Shown here: positions 23,009 to 28,600 of the stretch, piece by piece
How the letters are laid out: the number at the start of each line of letters is the position of its first letter
Position numbering within the stretch: position 1 is the stretch's first letter
NCBI GenBank assembly: GCA_002349525.1
Contig: DEDL01000028.1
Location: 16,914-45,513, forward strand
Origin: Lachnoclostridium sp. UBA2905
GTDB taxonomy: Bacteria; Bacillota; Clostridia; Lachnospirales; Lachnospiraceae
DNA: 28,600 nt
Reading direction: 5' to 3'
Program-made: the position numbers and the translations under genes
Notes under the pieces: model-generated
Told to the model about the DNA's origin: nothing
Seen by the model: the letters and a program-made list of their open reading frames with translations, nothing else
Database searches by the model: none

Positions 23009-23104
23009 TTATCTGGTTTAAACATTACCTGTTTCAAATATTACCTGTTTCAAACATTACCTGTTTCAAATATTATCTGTTGTAAAACTGCCTGTTGTAA
23101 TGTT
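23009..23104. repeat. 16-bp tandem repeat spanning the ThyX-like stop codon
   Basis: Six consecutive 16-bp units (23009, 23025, 23041, 23057, 23073, 23089) follow TTACCTGTTTCAAATA. The stop codon (23073-23075) is the first triplet of the fifth unit, and the sixth lies in coding sequence, giving the repeated YNRQFYNR at the protein's C-terminus. Noncoding units are nearly identical while the coding unit has diverged. Confidence 0.9.
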
Positions 23105-23675
23105 CATAACGCTTGTTAATATCAAGAAGGTCATCCTTATTGTCCACGCTGTCCACAAACTTTTTCCAGAATCCACACTGGGTAAATTCCGGGCATCCAC
23201 CACGATAAACACAGTTTGGAACCATTACATCTGCAACCTCAGGAAGCTCATCATGAATGTTCTCCTTAAGATTTTCCATGCAGGAACGTGTTTCGTTGCT
23301 GGCCTGAAAACAAAGACGAAATCTTGCAACATTAATAAGGGCCTGGGCATTGGCACGGACATCCATATTAACCTCTGTATCCTGTGGCTGCTTATTGCGG
23401 TCAACACCAGTACGGTCTGTTCTCTGGGTGCTTACCCACTTATCCCATCCAAGCCAGTGTCTTGCAAAATGAACACTTACCCAGGAATAGATGCCTTCCC
23501 ATCTCCACTTAACAGATATAAGTCTTATAGGACTATGCTCAGATATGAGAAGCTTCTTCTTGAATTCAGGACTTGCAGGAGTATCAGTTGCATCCTTGTT
23601 AACTGTACTTCTGCATTCATTCTTGACATCAATCCAGTCGCAATCTACCTTCTGAATCTTGGTATTAATCTTCAT
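23073..23675 (-). CDS. ThyX-like (FAD-dependent thymidylate synthase family) protein, divergent
   Basis: A 200-residue protein. The stretch KLLISEHSPIRLISVKWRWE followed by SWVSVHFARHWLGWDKWVST resembles the N-terminal and core helices of ThyX, including the EH.P motif and an arginine-rich helix. The canonical RHRxxSxNExSxRY signature is not present; instead there is QRTDRTGVDRNKQPQD. A C-terminal Cys cluster (NCVYRGGCPEFTQCGFW) is unusual. It may be a phage-type or specialised ThyX relative, or an enzyme with another role. GGAGAG precedes the ATG, 30 bp after ftsZ in the same direction. The family call is moderate. Confidence 0.5.
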   Translation of the reverse strand: MKINTKIQKVDCDWIDVKNECRSTVNKDATDTPASPEFKKKLLISEHSPIRLISVKWRWEGIYSWVSVHFARHWLGWDKWVSTQRTDRTGVDRNKQPQDTEVNMDVRANAQALINVARFRLCFQASNETRSCMENLKENIHDELPEVADVMVPNCVYRGGCPEFTQCGFWKKFVDSVDNKDDLLDINKRYEHYNRQFYNR

Positions 23676-23705
23676 AGATGCTCTCTCCGTTTATAATTAT
23701 TATAA

Positions 23706-24959
23706 TTATCTCTTTTTCTGAAGAAATTCAGGAATCTTGATTCCTACTGTCTCACTTCCGGCTTTGCTCTTATTGTTAGAAAGTGAACCTGCAAAGCTTC
23801 CACCGTCAAATGATTTAACAGGATCTGCTGTTTCCTTAGTATCATATCCTGCGCCAAATGAAGAAGTCTGACTATTATTTCCTGAAAGGAAACCAGGCAT
23901 TCTCTGTCCTGCGGTACTCTGAGAACTCTGTGCACTCTTGAAAGAAGGCTGTCTGAAGTCACTGCCAGCAAATGAAGAAACCTTAGGTGCTGCCTCCTGT
24001 GACTGACCGGAACCCTCAAGTCCTGTAGCAATAATTGTAATTGAAATAGCATCCGGTGTTGATGCATCATAGCTTGCACCAAATATAATATTAGCTGAAT
24101 CTCCTGTAAGCTCCTGCACATATGATGCAGCTTCGTTACCTTCAAGAAGTCCGACATCTCCTGAAACATTGATGATTACATGTGTTGCACCCTCAATTGT
24201 TGTCTCAAGAAGAGGACTGTTAATAGCCTGTTTAACAGCTTCGATACACTTGTCATCTCCATGTCCGTAACCGATACCGATATGGGCAATTCCCTTGTCA
24301 TGCATAACTGTCTGAACATCAGCGAAGTCAAGGTTGATGATCTGAGGAACATTAATAAGGTCTGTAATACCACGAACACCCTGCTGGAGAACCTCATCAG
24401 CTTTTCTTAAGGCATCAGGCATTGTAGTTCTTCTATCAACGATTTCAAGAAGCTTGTCATTAGGAATAACGATAAGAGTATCCACACAGGCTTTAAGCTT
24501 TTCAATACCTGAAATGGCATTGCTCATTCTTACTTTTCCTTCAAACTTAAATGGCTTTGTTACTATACCAACTGTAAGAACACCCATCTCTTTTGCAATC
24601 TTTGCGATAACCGGTGCTGCACCTGTTCCGGTTCCACCACCCATACCACATGTTACGAATACCATGTCCTTACCTTTAATCTGCTCAGTAAGCTCTTCAA
24701 TACTTTCCTCAGCAGCCTTTTCACCTACTTCAGGCTTAGCACCTGCACCAAGACCCTTTGTGAGCTTCTCACCAATCTGTATACAATTGCTTGCCTTACA
24801 ATTCATAAGATGCTGCTTATCTGTATTGACACAGGCAAACTCAACACCTTCAATTCCCTCTTCTATCATTCTGTTGACAGCATTGTTTCCGGCTCCACCA
24901 ACACCTACAACCAGAATCTTGGCAGCTGTCTCAACATCGTTATTCATTAATTCTAACAC
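23706..24959 (-). CDS. ftsZ: Cell division GTPase FtsZ
   Basis: FtsZ is the tubulin-like GTPase forming the division ring. From the GTG at 24959 the protein is 417 residues. It shows VVGVGGAGNNAVNRM near the start, the tubulin signature GMGGGTGTGAAP (about 105-116), the T7 loop region NLDFADVQTVM, a Ser/Gln-rich disordered linker, and the C-terminal peptide VGIKIPEFLQKK that binds anchor proteins. A longer frame to an ATG at 24998 would read through the AGGAGG that serves the GTG start, so GTG is preferred. It has its own promoter after ftsQ and is the last core gene of the division cluster. Confidence 0.97.
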   Translation of the reverse strand: MLELMNNDVETAAKILVVGVGGAGNNAVNRMIEEGIEGVEFACVNTDKQHLMNCKASNCIQIGEKLTKGLGAGAKPEVGEKAAEESIEELTEQIKGKDMVFVTCGMGGGTGTGAAPVIAKIAKEMGVLTVGIVTKPFKFEGKVRMSNAISGIEKLKACVDTLIVIPNDKLLEIVDRRTTMPDALRKADEVLQQGVRGITDLINVPQIINLDFADVQTVMHDKGIAHIGIGYGHGDDKCIEAVKQAINSPLLETTIEGATHVIINVSGDVGLLEGNEAASYVQELTGDSANIIFGASYDASTPDAISITIIATGLEGSGQSQEAAPKVSSFAGSDFRQPSFKSAQSSQSTAGQRMPGFLSGNNSQTSSFGAGYDTKETADPVKSFDGGSFAGSLSNNKSKAGSETVGIKIPEFLQKKR

Positions 24960-25103
24960 CGTACTTCCTCCTTCTTTCAGATCACATTTTATATTCAAAC
25001 CAAATAAATATTCAATTCAATTATTCATTACAATTATTCAATTCAATCAATCATTCAGGTATAACACAACATTTTGTACATTTAAACCTGATAACACATA
25101 CAT

Positions 25104-25132
25104 ATAATATATTTTTTCTTAAAAATAATCAA
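25104..25132 (-). promoter_or_regulatory. ftsZ promoter
   Basis: Minus-strand TTGATT (25132-25127) and TATTAT (25109-25104) have a 17-bp spacer, giving a leader of about 140 nt. The leader holds loosely repeated GAATAATTGAATT units (about 25005-25045) and no recognised structure. Confidence 0.55.
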
Positions 25133-25169
25133 GCTAAAAAACGGCTCATTTTCAGTCTTTATATTTTTT

Positions 25170-25907
25170 TTATGATTTTGCTCTTTGTTTTAAAATTATC
25201 CTGTCTCCTCTCTTATAATTTCTCATATCTATTGTTCCTTTAAGCTTATTTTTTCTAGCAGTTTTAAGGACATCTGCTATGGCTGCAAACTGCTCGTCAT
25301 AAAGCTTCTGCTTTCCAAAATAAACCCTGATACCTTTTGTCACAAGAGTAAGCTCATAATTCTCATTAAACTTAATCTTTTTAACTGATATATTGTAATG
25401 ATCAACAAGCTCTGAAACATCAAGAATCATACCTATCTGATCACTGTTTTCCACATTAATTGTCTGATTCATCGCAAAGTTTGTAAAGGCAACTCCCTCA
25501 ATAAGAGGTATTTTATCAAGCTTTTCAGTTGTTGTTTCAAGGACAAGTCCATCCTTGTCAAAATATATGTATTCACCCATATAATCAAAGCCGGCAACAA
25601 GTGCCTTTTCATAAACCTGTATTGTCACCTGATCATTGCCCTCATATATCAGGTCATAATCACGAATTGCAGGCATCTCATCAAAGGCCTTGAACTTGTC
25701 CTTCATTTTTAAAACAAGCATGTTGTCCCCAAGAGGACCATTTATAAAATTGTCCCTGATAAGATTTTCTGATACTCTTTCATTTCCGGTAACAATTACA
25801 TTATCTATCTTAAATACGATTATGGAAATGAGCCCCGCCAGTATTACAAGAATTACAATGGCAAGGGCAAGGCATAATTTCCATCTTTTTTTCATACTAT
25901 TAATCAC
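25170..25907 (-). CDS. ftsQ: Cell division protein FtsQ/DivIB
   Basis: A 245-residue bitopic protein of the divisome. A basic cytoplasmic start (MKKRWK) is followed by one membrane helix (LCLALAIVILVILAGLISII) and a POTRA-like domain (FKIDNVIVTGNERVSENLI) outside the membrane. The GTG at 25907 has GGAGGAAG upstream and overlaps the murA stop as GTGATTAA, implying translational coupling; a TTG start at 25925 would lie in that ribosome binding site. It links the peptidoglycan enzymes to FtsZ-ring assembly. Confidence 0.87.
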   Translation of the reverse strand: MINSMKKRWKLCLALAIVILVILAGLISIIVFKIDNVIVTGNERVSENLIRDNFINGPLGDNMLVLKMKDKFKAFDEMPAIRDYDLIYEGNDQVTIQVYEKALVAGFDYMGEYIYFDKDGLVLETTTEKLDKIPLIEGVAFTNFAMNQTINVENSDQIGMILDVSELVDHYNISVKKIKFNENYELTLVTKGIRVYFGKQKLYDEQFAAIADVLKTARKNKLKGTIDMRNYKRGDRIILKQRAKS

Positions 25908-27153
25908 GGTATATTCTTCCTCCAAACCCTTTCACATCATTTTCGATGTTTTCGTATCCTCTTCTAATATAATCATTTTCATCAGTCACGATAGACTGAC
26001 CATATGCTGCAAGGGCTGCAGTTATAAGTGCTGCTCCTCCTCGCAGTTCCTTTGCGGTAGTTTCTTTCCCATACAGTCTTTTACACCCATTAATAACTGC
26101 TCTGGTTCCAAAAACAGATATATCTGCTCCCTGCTTTACCAGTTCATCCACAACCTGAAAACGGTTTTCAAATATTTTTTCTTCTATTGTACTTTTTCCA
26201 TCTGCCAGGCAAAGTGCCACCATGATCTGGGACTGAAGATCTGTTGGAAAACCAGGAAAGGGTTCTGTAACAATCCTTTCAACAGCCCGCAGCCTCGCCT
26301 TTTTTGTTACCTCGTAATAATCATTGCCTGTGTTTACAATACAGCCCATCTGTTTAAGGACCTTTGACAGGGAAGTCATAGCATACACATTGTCCATTTG
26401 AAGCCTTATACTGCCACCGCATGCGGCAGCCATAATAGCATAGGTTCCGGCAACAATCCTGTCGGACATAAGATGGTGCCTTGCAGATAAAAATGAGTCC
26501 TTCCCCCGGACAATAATCTTACCGGGTCTGAAATTACTTATATCTGCTCCCATTTTTCTAAGCATAACACACAAATCATGTATTTCAGGCTCATTAGCTG
26601 TGCCCCGCAAAATAGTTGTACCCTGCGCGGCAGCGGCAGCAATAAGAGCATTTTCTGTTGCCCCTACGCTTGGGAAGGGAAGATATATTACAGCACCCTT
26701 AAGAGCCTGACATTCTGCCTCAATGCAATCATCCTTTTCAGTGATATTGGCACCAAGGCTTCTAAGCACATCAATATGATAATCAATCGGCCTTTTTCCT
26801 ATGCGGCAGCCTCCGGGATAATCCATCCTTATGCAGCCTTTTCTTGCAAGCATTGCTCCCATAACAAGCACAGAGATTCTGACCTTCTTAACGATTTCTC
26901 CTGAAAGATAATCGCCATCTACATATGATGCGTCTATGGTAAGTGTTCCCCTGTCATAATTAACCACACAGCCAAGACTTCTTAATATATCCGACATGTC
27001 CCGGACATCACTTATATCCGGACAATTTTCAATAATGCTTACACCCTTATGAATTAAGGCTGCTGCCATCATTGGAAGGACAGAATTTTTGCATCCTTTG
27101 ACAATATTCTCACCCTTAAGTGGAATACCGCCATCAATATAATATCTGCTCAT
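25900..27153 (-). CDS. murA: UDP-N-acetylglucosamine 1-carboxyvinyltransferase
   Basis: MurA transfers enolpyruvate from PEP to UDP-GlcNAc, the first committed step of peptidoglycan synthesis. The 417-residue length is typical. Lys22-Asn23 in KGCKNSVLPMMAAAL and the catalytic Cys116 in DYPGGCRIGKRPIDYH are present, so the enzyme should be fosfomycin-sensitive in principle. It lies between ftsW and ftsQ and overlaps the ftsQ start by a few bases. A weak GAAGAA is the only ribosome binding candidate. Firmicutes often have a second MurA, not seen here. Confidence 0.96.
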   Translation of the reverse strand: MSRYYIDGGIPLKGENIVKGCKNSVLPMMAAALIHKGVSIIENCPDISDVRDMSDILRSLGCVVNYDRGTLTIDASYVDGDYLSGEIVKKVRISVLVMGAMLARKGCIRMDYPGGCRIGKRPIDYHIDVLRSLGANITEKDDCIEAECQALKGAVIYLPFPSVGATENALIAAAAAQGTTILRGTANEPEIHDLCVMLRKMGADISNFRPGKIIVRGKDSFLSARHHLMSDRIVAGTYAIMAAACGGSIRLQMDNVYAMTSLSKVLKQMGCIVNTGNDYYEVTKKARLRAVERIVTEPFPGFPTDLQSQIMVALCLADGKSTIEEKIFENRFQVVDELVKQGADISVFGTRAVINGCKRLYGKETTAKELRGGAALITAALAAYGQSIVTDENDYIRRGYENIENDVKGFGGRIYRD

Positions 27154-27217
27154 AGGTTCTTCATTTCATTTTTCTATTATTATATGATAATGACAACCTG
27201 TATGTGAGAGAACAGAG

Positions 27218-28366
27218 CTAATTCTCGATTTTATTGGAAACGCTTAACACAAGCCCCATCTCAGCCATAAGAATCATAAGAGAGGTTCCTCCATAGCTTA
27301 CAAATGGAAGAGGTACTCCTGTTGATGGCAGGGAATTAGTTACAACGGCTATATTTAAAAGTACCTGTATTGCAATATGAGCCATTACTCCATAACATAT
27401 AAGCGAACCAAACAGGTCAGGTGAATGTAATGCGATTGTATATATTCTCCACATAATCATTATGAATACGATCATAACAATAATAGCACCACAAAGTCCA
27501 AGCTCTTCACATATGATTGAAAAAATCATATCATTGTAGGATTCAGGTATAAAACCGAGCTTTTGCATACTCTGACCGAGACCTGTACCAAAAAGTCCGC
27601 CGGATGCAATAGCATAAAGCCCCTGGAGAATCTGTTGGCCACCTTCATGGTTTTCAACATCTAACCATATCTGTATTCGTGTCATACGAAAGCCTTCACC
27701 AAAATACAAAATTATAATAAAACCCACAGCTAACAGTATAAATAAAGATATAACCAGAATTTTTCTTGGTCCATTGGTACTGGCTATAAAACACATTACA
27801 CCCAAAATACACACAATAACAATTGCTGTACTTAAGTTTTCAATAACTATAAGGATAATTGGCAAAGCACAAAATATACCAACCTTTACTGAACCTAAGA
27901 TACTTTTCATAATCTCAGGTTGAGCAAATATTATGTATGATGCAAATATAATTACTGCAACCTTTGTAACCTCAGAGGGCTGAAAACTAAATCCACCAAT
28001 GCTAAGCCATCTTTTGGCTCCATTTACCTCATCACCAATAACTAATACAAGCCCCTGTAAAAATGTTGCAATCAAAAATACAAGGGGTGCCCACTTTAAT
28101 TTTGTAAGTGGAATTCTCTTTAAGAGGAATCTGTAATCCAATTTTGATACCAGCAACATAAATATCGCACCTGCCAAAGCCGATTTAGCCTGCTTTTTCA
28201 GGAAAAATGCTGCATCATAACCATATTTATCGTGAGTTTGTGCAGTAAATGAACTTGCACTGTAAACCATAACAAGACCAAATGCCACTATAAAAATTAC
28301 AAGTATGAGCATACTGTAATCATAATAACTTTGTCTTTTTCTGGCTTTTCTCTTCGTTCTGCCCAT
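27218..28366 (-). CDS. ftsW: FtsW/RodA-family (SEDS) peptidoglycan polymerase, FtsW
   Basis: A 382-residue SEDS protein with about ten membrane helices. A basic cytoplasmic N-terminus (GRTKRKARKRQSYYDYSMLI) precedes the first helix; hallmark segments are LVMVYSASS, GAKRWLSIGGFSFQPSEVTK and LPSTGVPLPFVSYGGTSLM. FtsW polymerises septal peptidoglycan with a partner class B PBP. Position between murD and murA in the division cluster favours FtsW (or sporulation SpoVE) over RodA. GGTGG with AAAGAG precedes the ATG. murG, often next to this gene, is not between ftsW and murA. Confidence 0.92.
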   Translation of the reverse strand: MGRTKRKARKRQSYYDYSMLILVIFIVAFGLVMVYSASSFTAQTHDKYGYDAAFFLKKQAKSALAGAIFMLLVSKLDYRFLLKRIPLTKLKWAPLVFLIATFLQGLVLVIGDEVNGAKRWLSIGGFSFQPSEVTKVAVIIFASYIIFAQPEIMKSILGSVKVGIFCALPIILIVIENLSTAIVIVCILGVMCFIASTNGPRKILVISLFILLAVGFIIILYFGEGFRMTRIQIWLDVENHEGGQQILQGLYAIASGGLFGTGLGQSMQKLGFIPESYNDMIFSIICEELGLCGAIIVMIVFIMIMWRIYTIALHSPDLFGSLICYGVMAHIAIQVLLNIAVVTNSLPSTGVPLPFVSYGGTSLMILMAEMGLVLSVSNKIEN

Positions 28367-28434
28367 AATCTCTTTCCACCTGCATCTCCATTATATTCAG
28401 GCAATTCTTACCCTGCCTGCTGCAAACCTCTTTT

Positions 28435-28468
28435 AACAGCTTCAACTATTTAACAGTTCCAACTATTT
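28435..28468. repeat. 17-bp tandem duplication at the murD stop codon
   Basis: AACAGCTTCAACTATTT (28435-28451) and AACAGTTCCAACTATTT (28452-28468) are adjacent 17-bp units matching at 15 positions. The murD stop (CTA on the plus strand, 28463-28465) lies within the second unit, and the first unit is a noncoding copy including the same triplet. Confidence 0.8.
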
Positions 28469-28600
28469 TTCACTCTTAACGTATTTTTTGAAAAGTTCTC
28501 CCCTTTGTTCGTAGCTGTCAAACATATCCCAGCTCGCACATGCAGGTGACAGAAGAACCGCGTCTCCCGGCTGTGCATTTTCCTTGCAGTATACTACTGC
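28463..28600 (-). CDS. murD: UDP-N-acetylmuramoylalanine-D-glutamate ligase, C-terminal end (partial)
   Basis: The minus strand from the window edge reads 45 codons to a TAG at 28465-28463, ending GELFKKYVKSEK. The segment PGDAVLLSPACASWDMFDSY followed by EQRGELF is the conserved C-terminal domain of MurD (LLSPACAS.D.F..FE.RG). MurD adds D-glutamate to UDP-MurNAc-L-Ala. The rest lies outside the window. It leads into ftsW about 97 bp downstream, in the usual cluster order. A 17-bp duplication covers its stop codon. Confidence 0.93.
   Translation of the reverse strand, partial: AVVYCKENAQPGDAVLLSPACASWDMFDSYEQRGELFKKYVKSEK

Noticed and set aside
24960..24998. ATG start for FtsZ 13 codons upstream
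   Set aside because: That extension would translate the AGGAGG serving the GTG at 24959, and FtsZ proteins normally start near the chosen site.

Overview
The window looks like the chromosome of a low-GC, strictly anaerobic Clostridia, most likely a gut Lachnospiraceae. The reasons are AT-rich intergenic DNA, strong AGGAGG ribosome binding sites, a GGGtGRT/Fe-S-scaffold gene pair, an FeoA/FeoB iron system with a short DtxR-type regulator, a choloylglycine-hydrolase-family enzyme and a Firmicutes-type division/cell-wall cluster. This placement is inference; I cannot name the species.

Layout. 1-900: a 15-bp tandem array running into the bioY promoter, then bioY (biotin ECF S component). 906-4334: a minus-strand operon of a choloylglycine hydrolase/penicillin V acylase homologue, a MATE efflux pump and a WYL regulator. 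4440-4634: remnant of a triosephosphate-isomerase-like gene. 4662-8000: copper operon csoR-copA under a textbook CsoR operator; copA ends in a fused CopZ-like domain with its own internal ribosome binding site. 8045-11285: ferrous iron module (feoB, feoA, divergent DtxR-family regulator) with two matching GTTAG-N6-CTAAC operator candidates. 11373-13727: a decayed accessory insert with a tnpV pseudogene broken by an in-frame TGA, an intact DUF4143 AAA ATPase and the 5' stub of a DUF262 gene. 13745-15633: GGGtGRT protein plus NifU-like scaffold operon. 15643-18446: topB and a left-handed beta-helix protein. 18603-22924: purM-purN-purD-glyA operon, coupling glycine and one-carbon supply to purine synthesis. 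23073-28600: murD (partial)-ftsW-murA-ftsQ-ftsZ and a divergent ThyX-like gene, all on the minus strand.

The most unusual feature is not a gene. At least six, possibly seven, genes (copA, csoR, feoB, the DtxR regulator, the ThyX-like gene, murD, weakly purD) carry a private short tandem repeat at the 3' end, usually with the stop codon inside or at the edge of a repeat unit. Unit lengths differ (42, 13, 12, 59, 16, 17 and 16 bp) and sequences are unrelated, so this is a recurrent process rather than one repeat family. A similar 15-bp array has apparently produced the duplicated -10 region of bioY.

Start codons were moved from the longest frame where the ribosome binding site decided it (MATE, purD, purM, ftsZ at GTG, ftsQ at GTG).
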